Assembly (NCBI GenBank): GCA_030180135.1
Contig: CM058237.1
Coordinates: 105,911,904 to 105,975,903 of the forward strand
DNA: 64,000 bases
Source: Orychophragmus violaceus
Taxonomy: Eukaryota > Streptophyta > Magnoliopsida > Brassicales > Brassicaceae
Direction: 5' to 3'
The notes under the pieces: model-generated
Database searches by the model: none
The model's input: the letters and a program-made list of their open reading frames with translations, nothing else
What the model was told of the DNA's origin: nothing
Translations under genes and position numbers: made by a program
Shown here: positions 21,439-32,635 of the stretch, one piece after another
Layout of the letters: every line of letters begins with the position of its first letter
Numbering within the stretch: position 1 is the stretch's first letter

Positions 21439-24400
21439 ATGACTACTACAAGCACACAAAACACGTTCTCGATCCGGTCTGTTCTCGAGAAGGAGAAGCT
21501 GACTGGAACGAACTTCCTGACATGGTCAAGGAACTTGAGGCTGGTCCTCAAGCAGGAGAAGAAGGATTATGTCCTTCGAGATCCCCTCCCCGAGAGGCCT
21601 CTTGCCAATGCTGCCAGGACTCTGCACAATGCTTGGGAAAAGCATTCGTCAGATGAAAATGATGTTTATTGCCTGATGTTGGTGACAATGACTCCAGAGC
21701 TGCAAAAGCAGTTCGAAAGTGTATTGTCTCCAATCGAGATCATGGCAAGCCTGAAATCGCTTTTTCAGGAGCAGGCTAGGACCGAGAGGTTCCAGACAGT
21801 TAAGAACCTCTTGGACTGTAAGTTGGCTGCGAATGCGGCAGTGAGTCCTCATGTGTTGAAGATGATGGGTTATCTCGATCATCTTCACAAACTCGACTGC
21901 CCAATCAGCCAGGAACTTGCCTGCGACATCATTCTGCAGTCTTTACCTGCAAGCTATGATCAGTTCATTCTGAACTTTAACATGCATGGCTTGAGTAAGA
22001 CACTGCCTGAGCTTCACGGAATGCTCAAGACTGCAGAGCCCAACTTGAAGAAAACCGCCAAGGACCCCAATGTACTTATGGTACAAAAGGGCAAGGGGTT
22101 TAAGAAGTCTTCTGCTAAGGATAAGGGAAAGGCCAAGGGTGTCCAAGTCGTGGACTCAGACACGCCAAAGCCCAAGCCCAAGTCCAAGGCTGGGCCTACT
22201 GACATGTGCAGGTTCTGCAAAGAACTGGGGCATTGGAGAAGAGATTGCAAGAAATTCCAGGAAGGTCTAAAGGAATTAAAGAAGAAGACTTTCGAGACTT
22301 CTTCATCAGGTATTTTTGTTATAGAAGTTAATACAACTACTTCTGATAATACCTCATGGGTCATGGATACTGGTTGTGGGGCTCATATTTGTACTAATAT
22401 GCAGGCACTCAGCAACAGTAGAAGGCTGAAGCAAGGACAAGTGGAACTACGAGTTGGGAATGGAGCGAAAGTTTCAGCACTAGCTGTAGGAACTTACTTG
22501 TTGTCTTTACCTTCGGGATTGATTTTAGAACTTAATAATTGTTATTTTGTACCTGCTATAAGCAGAAATATTATTTCAATTTCTTTGTTGGATTTGGAAG
22601 GTTATGATTTTTCAGTTAAGAATAAATTATGTTCCTTCAATCGCAACAATTTGTTCTATGGTTCGGCCCCTCTTACGAATGGGCTTTACATACTCGATCA
22701 ATCCGCGCCAATTTATAACATCAATACAAAACGGTTTAAACCTAATGAGGAAAACCGAACGTTTCTATGGCATTGTCGTTTAGGGCACATCAGCGAGAAA
22801 CGCATCAAGAGGCTCCATTCGAATGGACTTCTTGGCTCATTTAACTTTGAGTCATGTGAGAAATGCGAATCCTGCATGATGGGCAAAATGACACGGGCCC
22901 CCTTTAATAAACCTAACGAGAGGGCCAGTGACTTATTGGGCCTGATACACACTGATGTGTGTGGCCCAATGTCCACTAATGCAAGAGGAAACTATCAGTA
23001 CTTCATTACCTTTACTGATGATTTCAGTAGGTATGGATATGTTTATTTAATGAAACATAAGTCTGAATCTTTTGAGAAGTTCAGAGAATTCCAAAATGAA
23101 GTACAGAACCAACTTGGCAAAAGCATTAAGGCTCTTCGGTCCGACCGAGGAGGAGAATACTTAAGCCAAGAATTCAGTGATCATCTGAGAGAGTGTGGGA
23201 TCGTATCCCAACTCACTCCTCCTGGAACACCTCAATGGAATGGTGTGTCTGAGAGGAGAAATCGGACCTTATTGGATATGGTTCGATCTATGATGAGTCA
23301 CACAGACCTTCCAATATCCCTTTGGGGATATGCTCTGCTAACAGCAGTGTTCACATTAAACAGAGCGCCATCAAAAGCAGTAGCAAAGACACCATATGAA
23401 TTATGGACTGGAGTGGCTCCAGTGCTGTCTTATCTCAGAATTTGGGGATGTGAAGCCTATGTCAAGAGATTAATCTCAGACAAGCTTACACCAAAATCTG
23501 ACAAATGTTACTTCATTGGTTATCCACGGGAAACCAAGGCTTATTACTTCTATCTACGTTCCGAGAACAAGATCTTTGTTGCCCGGGATTGTAACTTTCT
23601 TGAGAGAGAGTTTCTCTCTAAGAAAGGCAGTGGGAGTAAGGTACTGCTTGAAGAAATTCAAGATGAACAGGATACTGCTCAACCTAATGAGGAAGAGCAG
23701 CAGGAGGATCTACAAGAAATTGTAGAGCCTGAACCTGTAGTACCTGAAGTTCGAAGATCCGGGAGGATCCGTCACGAACCCGAGAGATATCAGGGATTCC
23801 TCGTGACTGACTGTCATGATCTTTTGATCATTGATGGTGATGAACCATCGAACTTCAATCAAGCCATGATGGGCCCAGATTCCTCTAAGTGGCGCAAGGC
23901 CACTGATTCCGAAATGGACTCCATGTCGGTCAACCAAGTATTTTCGTTGGTTGACTTACCCGTTGGTATAAAAGCCATCGAGTGCAAATGGATCTTCAAG
24001 AAGAAGATTGACGTGGATGGAAATGTCCAGATTTATAAAGCCAGGTTGGTGGCAAAAGGTTTCAGACAAGTTCACGGTGTGGACTACGATGAAACCTATT
24101 CACCGGTGGCTATGATGAAATCTATTCGGATTCTACTAGCAACTGCAGCTTTTCATGATTATGAAATTTGGCAGATGGACGTGAAAACCGCCTTCCTGAA
24201 TGGTATTCTGGAAGAGGATGTGTATATGACGCAACCTGACGGTTACATAGATCCAAAGAATGCTGGGAAAGTATGCAAACTTCATAAATCCATTTATGGA
24301 TTAAAGCAAGCATCGAGGAGCTGGAATCTTCGTTTTGATGAAGCGATCAAGCAATTTGACTTCATCAGAAACGAAGAAGAACAATGCGTGTATAAGAAAA

Positions 24401-25416
24401 CTAGTGGGAGCAAAATCGTTTTTCTTATTCTGTATGTTGATGACATACTGCTTCTCGGAAACGACATTCCAATGCTGAAGTCTGTAAAAGACTGGCTTGG
24501 AAGTTGTTTTTCCATGAAAGACATGGGTGAAGCCGCATACGTTCTTGGAATTAGGATCTATCGGGATAGACCTAAGAGGCTGATAGGCTTGTGTCAAGAC
24601 TCATACATTGACAAAGTCCTACAAAGATTCAGCATGAAAGATTCCAAGAAGGGCTTCACGCCAATGGTACATGGCACAACGCTAAGCAAGAAGCAGAGCC
24701 CTACGTCGGCTGCTGAGCTTGAGCGCATGAAGAATATTCCTTATGCATCTGCAATAGGATCTGTCATGTATGCCATGATCTGTACTCGTCCTGATGTTGC
24801 TTACGCATTGAGCATGACGAGTAGATACCAGTCAAATCCAGGTGAAAACCATTGGATTGCCGTAAAGAACATCTTGAAGTATCTAAGACATACTAAGGAT
24901 AAGTTCTTAGTGTACGGTGGAAGTGATGTGCTTAAAGTCAGTGGATTCACGGACGCAAGTTTCCAGACAGACACAGATGATTTCCGGTCACAGTCCGGTT
25001 ATGTCTTTTGTCTGAATGGCGGTGCAGTAAGTTGGAGAAGCTCCAAGCAGGACACCGTTGCTGATTCCACTACAGAAGCTGAATATATCGCCGCCTCAGA
25101 AGCAGCGAAGGAAGCTGTTTGGATTCGAAAGTTCATTATGGAACTAGGTGTGATACCAGATGCGGCTGAGCCTCTGGCACTATTTTGTGACAACAATGGT
25201 GCTATAGCTCAGGCAAAGGAACCAAGATCACACCAGAAATCCAAGCATGTTCAAAGAAGATATCACTTGATACGTGACATCATTAATAGAAAGGAAGTCA
25301 AGATCAGCCGAGTTCCGACAGATGATAATGTCGCTGATCCGTTGACAAAGCCACTCCCAAGGCCTAAGCTCGAGTTCCTGACTGAAGCTGTAGGCATTAG
25401 AAACATTGAAATGTAA
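21439..25416 (+). CDS. Copia D Gag-Pol polyprotein, intact (1325 aa)
   Basis: Makes all proteins needed for retrotransposition. In order: UBN2-type Gag (about 1-210); CCHC zinc knuckle (257-270, CRFCKELGHWRRDC); aspartic protease with D310-T-G; GAG-pre-integrase/HHCC zinc site (H445, H450 and the CEKCESC cysteines near 475); integrase core with D506, D569 and E605, the D,D35E spacing exact; copia reverse transcriptase with YVDD at 999-1002; RNase H with D1172, E1215 and D1251. It ends TAA/TAG-free until 25416. The start is the ATG at 21439, followed by TTTSTQNTFSIRSVLEK, matching starts of F, G and C. Processing would be by its own protease in a cytoplasmic particle. No damage is seen. The copia lineage name is not assigned. 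Confidence 0.95.
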   Translation: MTTTSTQNTFSIRSVLEKEKLTGTNFLTWSRNLRLVLKQEKKDYVLRDPLPERPLANAARTLHNAWEKHSSDENDVYCLMLVTMTPELQKQFESVLSPIEIMASLKSLFQEQARTERFQTVKNLLDCKLAANAAVSPHVLKMMGYLDHLHKLDCPISQELACDIILQSLPASYDQFILNFNMHGLSKTLPELHGMLKTAEPNLKKTAKDPNVLMVQKGKGFKKSSAKDKGKAKGVQVVDSDTPKPKPKSKAGPTDMCRFCKELGHWRRDCKKFQEGLKELKKKTFETSSSGIFVIEVNTTTSDNTSWVMDTGCGAHICTNMQALSNSRRLKQGQVELRVGNGAKVSALAVGTYLLSLPSGLILELNNCYFVPAISRNIISISLLDLEGYDFSVKNKLCSFNRNNLFYGSAPLTNGLYILDQSAPIYNINTKRFKPNEENRTFLWHCRLGHISEKRIKRLHSNGLLGSFNFESCEKCESCMMGKMTRAPFNKPNERASDLLGLIHTDVCGPMSTNARGNYQYFITFTDDFSRYGYVYLMKHKSESFEKFREFQNEVQNQLGKSIKALRSDRGGEYLSQEFSDHLRECGIVSQLTPPGTPQWNGVSERRNRTLLDMVRSMMSHTDLPISLWGYALLTAVFTLNRAPSKAVAKTPYELWTGVAPVLSYLRIWGCEAYVKRLISDKLTPKSDKCYFIGYPRETKAYYFYLRSENKIFVARDCNFLEREFLSKKGSGSKVLLEEIQDEQDTAQPNEEEQQEDLQEIVEPEPVVPEVRRSGRIRHEPERYQGFLVTDCHDLLIIDGDEPSNFNQAMMGPDSSKWRKATDSEMDSMSVNQVFSLVDLPVGIKAIECKWIFKKKIDVDGNVQIYKARLVAKGFRQVHGVDYDETYSPVAMMKSIRILLATAAFHDYEIWQMDVKTAFLNGILEEDVYMTQPDGYIDPKNAGKVCKLHKSIYGLKQASRSWNLRFDEAIKQFDFIRNEEEQCVYKKTSGSKIVFLILYVDDILLLGNDIPMLKSVKDWLGSCFSMKDMGEAAYVLGIRIYRDRPKRLIGLCQDSYIDKVLQRFSMKDSKKGFTPMVHGTTLSKKQSPTSAAELERMKNIPYASAIGSVMYAMICTRPDVAYALSMTSRYQSNPGENHWIAVKNILKYLRHTKDKFLVYGGSDVLKVSGFTDASFQTDTDDFRSQSGYVFCLNGGAVSWRSSKQDTVADSTTEAEYIAASEAAKEAVWIRKFIMELGVIPDAAEPLALFCDNNGAIAQAKEPRSHQKSKHVQRRYHLIRDIINRKEVKISRVPTDDNVADPLTKPLPRPKLEFLTEAVGIRNIEM

Positions 25417-26271
25417 TCTAAATTTGAGTGGGAGTTTTGTGAGCTTTATTTTAGTTATTTGATATGTTCTTGTAAAACATTATTCTATGTTTTAATGAAA
25501 TTATTATTTCAAGATTATTTTAACTGTGATGAAATAATCGTTCCAAAATGATATGAACCATTTTATAGGTCATCGAAGTAAATGACTTGATCTTGAGTCA
25601 TCGAAGTCATTTAGCTTGATCATGAGACCCTATATTTGATAGATGTTTTATATCATCCCGTCCCCAGTCGAAGGTTGTTGAAATTGGAACATCAACAACC
25701 GTGTGAGACTGGATTGGTACGTGACTTATGACAAAGTCTTAATGTGTCATAGATGCACGGCATCAAAGTCAGTACATAGGTGTATGTTGGGAACATACGA
25801 CCGGACAAGACCCGCTTATAAGAACTCTTCAGGATATTTATATCTGTGTCATAAGAGATTCTTACTACGACTATAGAGTATAGTCCTTAGACCTGAGTTC
25901 GCATGCATGTGACTGCACATGGACTGATGCACTTTGATCATTGTCTAACGCTATCGTTCTGTGATAGCTATAAGGACCTTGTTTGGGTACATCATGAAAT
26001 GAGTAGTTTACAGTGATGGAACAAGATGGGATTTGTCCCTCCAATATAAATGGAGTGAATATCTCTAGGCCAATCGGAGATTTGAATTCTGGAAAACGCA
26101 TGGCCATGCTCAAACGGACTTTCCCGAGTCGTTTGTATTGTCAGTATCAAATCAGAGTCCGATGAACAAGATTAGGCTTTATAAGGATGACACTAATCTT
26201 GCCTTATGACTAATCGAGATATTGAGACGAAAGGGATTATGAATACAGAGATTCCAGTTCAAGTGGGAGAT
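25417..26271 (+). other. Copia D 3' untranslated region and polypurine tract
   Basis: Conserved non-coding DNA, nearly the same in F and G, ending in CAAGTGGGAGATT just before the LTR; AAGTGGGAGA (26261-26270) is the polypurine tract. This 850-bp 3' UTR is long for copia and is kept in all relatives here. Confidence 0.75.
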
Positions 26272-26898
26272 TGTTGGAATTGTGTCCAGCAATCTCTGTA
26301 CTGTCTCTATAACGTAAGAGTATGTCAGTGATCAGACATAAGTCATACAATGCTGGGGGTCATGATGGCTTGCTAGAGTCCGCTCATGATCTATAAGTCT
26401 TGGACTTATTGCCTTTATTGTATGATCCCATATGGGTCACACGCTTAAGCTAGCAGGAAATAATGTTGGAACGGCTTAGCAGAAGTACGACAAAAGTGCT
26501 AGGCATTTGTCGTACTAAGAGAGAGAGACTAATGGGTCTGATTAAATGGAATTTAATCAGATTGGGCCCAAAAGCCCAAAAGGGAAAGAGAAGGCTTTTA
26601 AATGACTAAAAGCCAATTCTCTTCTCCCTTAACCTAACCCTAGCCGCGCCTCTCTCCTCTCTCTGCGCCAGCCTCCTTGTGGTCTAGCAGCCAGTTTCCG
26701 GTGATTGCGTGTGTGAGCCTTTGGAGGATCCATCTCTCGGTGTATCTCCCTGATCATTGACCTGTTCATCAATTCCGCTGCAAACAAACAGGTAAAAGGT
26801 GAGATCATATGTTTCTAAATAAGAACACCTAGATCTAATGCATGTTTAGGTTGATATCAATATGAGAATTGAATCAGGATCAACCAAAACTTCCAACA
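26272..26898 (+). repeat. Copia D 3' LTR (627 bp)
   Basis: Same length as the 5' LTR with no difference seen by eye. Followed by TSD GAGTT (26899-26903) and the rest of copia C's leader. Confidence 0.93.
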
Positions 26899-26903
26899 GA
26901 GTT

Positions 26904-27118
26904 GTATTGGATACAACTAGCAAGGTCGTTGCTTACCTAGATAGCTGAATTTGGGTGACAGCCAGTGGCTCACTCAAGTTTAGTGAAGTATGGGTCTTGG
27001 ATCATTATATTCATCTGAGGAAACATTGTTTGAATATAATGCGAGTTTTCTTAAAAGTTAAGATTTCTCATTTCTTGAACATCATAACTAAACCTTTTTC
27101 TTTTCTATGTTCTCAGCT
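26904..27118 (+). other. Copia C 5' leader, second part
   Basis: Resumes after the D TSD and carries the 'gtgacagccagtggc' block found upstream of the gag ATG in D, F and G (there 'gtgacggccagtggc'). Confidence 0.75.
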
Positions 27119-30100
27119 ATGACTACTACTCATAATAATTCTTTCTCCCTGCGATCCGTCCTTGAGAAGGACAAGTTAAATGGATCGAATTTTCTCGAAT
27201 GGTATCGGAACTTGAGAATTGTTCTCAAGTAGGAGAAGCAGGACTATGTCCTTGAAAATGTTCTCCCTGAAAAACCGAGATCCAATGCTGCACATGCAGA
27301 AAGGAGTGCTTGGGACAAGCATTCCAATGATGTGGTCGATGTGAATTGTCTCATGTTGGCTACCATGAACTCGGACTTGCAGAAGCAATACGAGAACGTG
27401 GAGTCGCCAGTGGAGATGATTACTAGCCTGAAAAGCATGTTTCAGGAGCAAGCACGAACTGAGAGATACCAGACGGTTAAATCTCTCATTGAATGCAAGC
27501 TACCAAAGGACAGTCCGGTCAGTCCTCATGTCATTAAGATGATGGGTTATATTGATAACCTGGGGAGACTGGATTGTCCCATTAGCCAAGAGTTGGCTAC
27601 TGACATCATCCTGCAGTCACTGCCATCAAGTTATGATCAGTTTGTTATGAACTATAACATGAACAACTTGACGAAGACGTTGACTGAACTGCATGGCATG
27701 CTCAAGACAGCTTAGCCTAATATCAGGAAGGGCACTCCTAATGTACTTATGGTACAAGGGGGTAAGAAGTTTAAGAAACTAGGCAAAGGCAAGGGAAAGG
27801 GCAAGGCAGCCCCGGTTGAGAACCAGGACACGCCTGCGCCAGCCCCGAAGCCCAAGCCGGGCCCATCTGAGACTGATAAGTGCCATTACTGTAAAGAGCC
27901 TGGGCATTGGAAGAGAAATTGCAACAAATTATTGGAAGAGAAGAAGAAGAAGAAGAAGACTTTCGAGACTTCATCTTCAGGTATTTATGTTATAGAAGTA
28001 AATGTTACCACTTCTGGTTCTACTTCTTGGGTATTGGATACCGGCTGTGGTGCTCATATTTGTACAAATATGCAGGGCCTAAGCAACAGTAGGACGTTGG
28101 AAAAGGGACAAGTGGACATGCGTGTGGGGAATGGAGCAAGAGTTGCTGCATTAGCCGTAGGAACATTTAACTTGTCTTTACCTTCTGGTTTGGTTTTAGA
28201 ACTTCATAATTGCTACTATGTACCTGCTATAAACGAGAAACGGATTCAAAAGCTCCATAGTGATGGGCTTTTGGGCTCATTTGATTATGAATCATGTGAG
28301 AAATGTGAATCTTGTTTACTAGGCAAAATGACTAAGGCCCCTTTCAACAAATCAAACGAAAGGGCCAGTGACCTGTTGGGCCTTATACATACAGATGTAT
28401 GCGGCCCAATGAGCACAAGTGCCAGAGGAAATTTTCGATACTTCATTACCTTCACTGATGATTTCAGCAGGTATGGCTATGTCTATTTAATGAGACACAA
28501 GTCGGAATCCTTTGAAAAGTTCAAAGAGTTCCAAAATGAAGTACAGAATCAACTTGGCAAAAGTATTAAGGCTCTTCGATCAGATCTTGGAGGAGAATAC
28601 TTAAGCCAAGAATTCAGTGATCATTTGAGAGATTGTGGAATTGTTTCACAACTCACTCCTCCTGGAACACCACAATGGAATGGCGTGTTTGAGAGGAGGA
28701 ATCGAACTTTATTAGATATGGTTCGATCAATGATGAGTCTCTCAACTCTTCCATTATCCTTTTGGGGATACGCTCTAGAAACGTCTGCGTTTACACTAAA
28801 TAGGGTTCCGTCAAAATCAGTTGCAAAGACACCACATGAGATGTGGACTGGAAATGTTCCGAATGTGTCTTTCCTGAAGATTTGGGGTTGTGAAGCTTAT
28901 GTTAAGAGATTAATTACAGATAAGCTCGAGCCCAAATCTGATAAATGCTACTTCGTTGGTTATCCTAAGGAAACCAAGGCATACTACTTTTACAACCAAT
29001 CCGAGAACAAAGTGTTTGTTGCTCGCAACTGCGTTTTTCTTGAGAGAGAGTTTCTTTCCAAGAGAAACAGTGGGAGTAAAGTACAACTCGAAGAAGTTCG
29101 AGAACCGCAGGAAAATGCTCAACCCGTAGAGGAAGAGCAAAAGTTGGATCTACAAAGAGTTGTAGAGACGGCGCATGTGGAGCCTGAAATTCGCCGATCC
29201 GAAAGGATCCGTCACGAACCCGAGAGATATGGATTTCTCGTAACCAATTGTCATGATTTGTTAATCATTGACAGTGACGAACCAGCGAATTTCGAAGAAG
29301 CAATGATGAGCCCTGACTCCGCAAAGTGGCTGAAAGCCGCTGAATCCGAAATGGGATCCATGACACAGAACCAAGTATGGACTTTGGTTGATTTACCCGA
29401 TGGTGCAACACCCATTGAGTGTAAATGGATTTTCAAGAAGAAAATTGATGTGGATGGAAATATTCAGATATATAAAGCAAGGCTAGTGGCAAAAGGTTTC
29501 AAACAAATTCATGGTATTGACTATGAAGAAACCTATTCACCTGTCGCCATGCTTAAATCCATTCGGATTCTCCTAGCAACAGCTGCTCATTATGATTATG
29601 AGATCTGGCAAATGGACATGAAAACAGCTTTCCTTAATGGGATTCTGGAAGAGGATGTGTACATGACACAACCCGAAGGTTTCATCGATCCAAATGCAGC
29701 TAGGAAAGTATACAAACTTCATCGATCCATTTATGGATTGAAGCAAGCATCTCGGAGTTGGAATCTTCGTTTTGATGAAGCAGTCAAAAAGTTTGATTTC
29801 ATCAGAAGCGAAGAAGAACCATGTGTTTACAAGAAGACTAGTGGGAGCGCAGTTGCATTTCTCGTGTTGTATGTAGATGACATACTTCTTCTCGGAAATG
29901 ACGTTCCGTTGTTACAGTCTGTTAAGACTTGGCTCGGAAGTTGTTTTTCAATGAAAGACATGGGAGAAGCCGCGTATATTCTTGGAATAAGAATCTATAG
30001 AGATAGATCAAACAAGTTGATTGGACTGTGTCAAGACACTTATATCGATAAGGTCTTACACAGGTTCAGAATGCAAGATTCCAAGAAGGGCTTCATACCA

Positions 30101-30853
30101 ATGTCTTATGGCATAAGTCTTAGCAAGAAGCAGTGTCCTGAGACACCTGCTGAGCGAGATCGCATGAGTCGGATTCCCTATGCCTCGGCGTTGGGATCCA
30201 TCATGTATGCCATGCTCTGTACTCGTCCAGATGTTGCTTGTGCTTTAAGCATGACGAGTAGATACCAATCGGATCCAGGTGAAAGTCACTGGACAGCAGT
30301 CAAGAATATTTTGAAGTATTTGAGAAATACTAAGGATAAATTCTTGGTGTATGGAGGAAGTGATAAGCTGGTAGTAAGTGGTTACACAGACGCAAGTTTT
30401 CAGACAGGCCAAGATGATTTCCGATCGCAATCTGGTTACATCTTCTGCCTGAATGGCGGTGCAGTAAGCTGGAAGAGTTCCAAGCAGGACACTGTAGCAG
30501 ATTCCACAACTGAAGCTGAGTACCTCGCTACTTCTGAAGCGGCAAAGGAGGCTGTTTGGATCAAGAAGTTCATCACTGAACTTGCTGTGATTCCTAGCAT
30601 TTCTGAGCCAGTGGCTTTGTATTATGACAACAATGGAGCCATTGCGCAAGCAAAGGAACCTAGATCACACCAGAAATCCAAACACATAGAAAGGCGATAT
30701 CACCTTATCCGTGATATTGTGAATAGAGGAGATGTGAAGATCAGCAGAGTCCCGACGGATGAGAATGTTGCTGATCCACTGACCAAGCCTCTCCCAAGGC
30801 CTAAGCATGAGTTTCATACAACTGCGGTAGGCATTAGATATCTTAAGATATGA
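27119..30853 (+). pseudogene. Copia C Gag-Pol, two stops and loss of the integrase HH
   Basis: A single frame from ATG 27119 to 30853. TAG stops at 27230-27232 (a CAG codon in D) and 27713-27715 (a GAG codon in D) break Gag. An in-frame deletion with its junction near 28230 removes about 80 residues from the middle of the GAG-pre-integrase region, including both histidines of the HHCC zinc site. Knuckle, protease DTG, integrase D and E residues, YVDD and RNase H remain. Compared with D, the C-terminal 1034-residue frame is otherwise sound. It cannot make working integrase. The sequence is clearly a different family from D and G and is closer to E. Confidence 0.9.
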
Positions 30854-31688
30854 TCTTGATTTCAGTGGGAGTTGTATTTGTTTTAGTTATGACATGATGT
30901 TCACTAAGACATAATAGTTATGTTATTTTAATGAAATTGTTTCAGCATTATTTAATTGTGTTAATTAAATATATATATATATATTGTCCCAACGTAATTT
31001 ATGACATTTTATAGGCCATCAAGTATGTGACTTGATCATGAAACCCTATAAGCAATAAATGACATAAATTAGAATGGTCCCTGGTCGAGGTTGTTAACGT
31101 GGGACATTAACAACCACGTGAGACTAGTATGTGAGGTGACTGATGACCATGTTTCATGGAGTCATTAATAAGTGTATTAAAGTCAATCACATAGATATGT
31201 GTTAGAGAACACATGATCTGACTTGACCCGTTAATGAGAACTCTACAAGATGTTATATGAGTGTCATAAGAGTTTCTCATTACGACTAAAGAGAGTAGTC
31301 CTTAAACCTGAGTTCATCATGTCCTCTCTTATATGGATTGGTTCGTCTTGACTTTGTCAAACGTCAGCCGTAACTGGTGATCATAAAGACACTGATTAGG
31401 CATATCATGAAATATAAAAGAGACATGGATGGAACAAGATGGGATTTGTACCTCCTATATAACAGGAGTTAAATATCTCTGGGCCTATCGAAGATTTGAT
31501 ACTGGAAATGCGTGGCCGCGCTCAAACGAACTGATTGTCAGTTGTTTGTTTTTTCATCAGTATAAATCGGGATTCGATAAACGTGATCTAGCTTAATAAG
31601 GATGACACAGTTCTTGCCTTATGCTAGATTGAGATATGGATACAAAGGGATTTAAAAGGAATAGACAATTCCAGTACAAGTGGGAGAT
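30854..31688 (+). other. Copia C 3' untranslated region and polypurine tract
   Basis: Non-coding, homologous to the other copia 3' UTRs, with an (AT)n run at about 30968-30984 and AAGTGGGAGAT just before the LTR at 31689. Confidence 0.75.
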
Positions 31689-32416
31689 TGTTGGGAATGT
31701 CCTGAAATCTATTTGTACTTACTCTGATAGAAAGTCGTGTTGTCGAGATGAGACAATCATATGACACTGGGTAGTCATAATGCTTTGCTAGAAGCCACTT
31801 ATGATCAATGAGTTGAGAACTCATTGCTAGTGTTATATGATCCTACAGGGTCACACACCTAAGCAAACTGGACATTGCATAAGAGGATGATCATTAATGT
31901 AATGATCGGATGAATGCATATTTGATATGCATTCAACATCGACTTTTCTGGGCGATGTCGATCGATACACTAAGAGTATCGGTCGACATAAATTGGCCGT
32001 GTCGATCGACACATAGAGTGTGTCGGTCGACACGACTCGCGGATTGACAGATTAAATTGGTTTAATTATTAGTTAATCCCGGGGCGGTTTAAGTCGACAT
32101 ATATAAGATATATGGTCGACCTAAACTCGATGATAACCTAATTCACAGCCACCAGAAACAGAAAACAAACCTCTCTGGAGATTCGATCTCATAAGGCACT
32201 AGCATCCCTTCCTGTTCAGTTCGTGTGCGTGTGGATACCAGTAGAGGCGCAGCATCTGAGGCGCTCTAGATCTTGATTACTTGCAAATAACTTCCGCTGC
32301 TAATCACCAGGTAATCACTAGATCTGATAGATTCAATTACATGAACCTGTAGATCCTAGGCTCGGAATTCAGACTAGGGTTGCTAATCCTGATTAGAACT
32401 GCTAGAAATTCCTTCA
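31689..32416 (+). repeat. Copia C 3' LTR (728 bp)
   Basis: By eye identical to 17598-18325. Followed by TSD GTAAG and the interrupted 47-bp array unit of T. Confidence 0.9.
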
Positions 32417-32505
32417 GTAAGTGTTAGACGGAGTAAAAGATAATAGCTCGGCGTTCTAACTCGGTAAGAGTTAGACGGAGCAAAAGGTAATAGCTCGGCG
32501 TTAGC
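32417..32505. repeat. 47-bp tandem array of T, right part
   Basis: Completes the unit split by C and adds one more full unit and the start of another before the array decays at 'gcgttagcctgaaa'. Together with 17341-17597 it gives a little over seven units. Confidence 0.8.
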
Positions 32506-32635
32506 CTGAAATAAAATTTATTAATTTTTGTGATTGTGCCGATGAAGGCTGCCTGCGTATCTTCCGAAGAAGAATCAAGTCACTCGTAGTTCATACATAG
32601 GATTTTTTTTTTTTTTTTGAGAAACGGTAGCCGTC
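32506..32635 (-). other. T spacer between tandem array and pol stop, with a 16-nt T run
   Basis: Short non-coding stretch with a T16 homopolymer at 32603-32618. The pol frame ends at 32636. Confidence 0.6.

Larger units (their letters stand above)
19176..26898 (+). mobile_element. Copia element D, intact candidate autonomous copy, TSD GAGTT
   Basis: A complete 7723-bp element with two 627-bp LTRs (19176-19802, 26272-26898) that I read as identical, and a perfect TSD GAGTT (19171-19175, 26899-26903). It has primer site, leader, one uninterrupted 1325-residue gag-pol frame with all catalytic residues, and a polypurine tract. It is inserted in the leader of C, so it is the younger of the two. 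It is the only element here that looks able to supply its own enzymes. Confidence 0.93.
17598..32416 (+). mobile_element. Copia element C, TSD GTAAG, interrupted by D
   Basis: Two 728-bp LTRs (17598-18325 and 31689-32416), identical by eye, flanked by GTAAG (17593-17597 and 32417-32421). D is nested in its leader at 19176-26898. Its gag-pol is one frame broken by two stops and by an in-frame deletion in integrase. Identical LTRs with a disabled pol mean it was probably already defective when inserted, or was damaged very recently. Confidence 0.9.

Noticed and set aside
30967..30985. AT run as a possible integration hotspot
   Set aside because: Simple dinucleotide repeat in the C 3' UTR; no element is inserted there.
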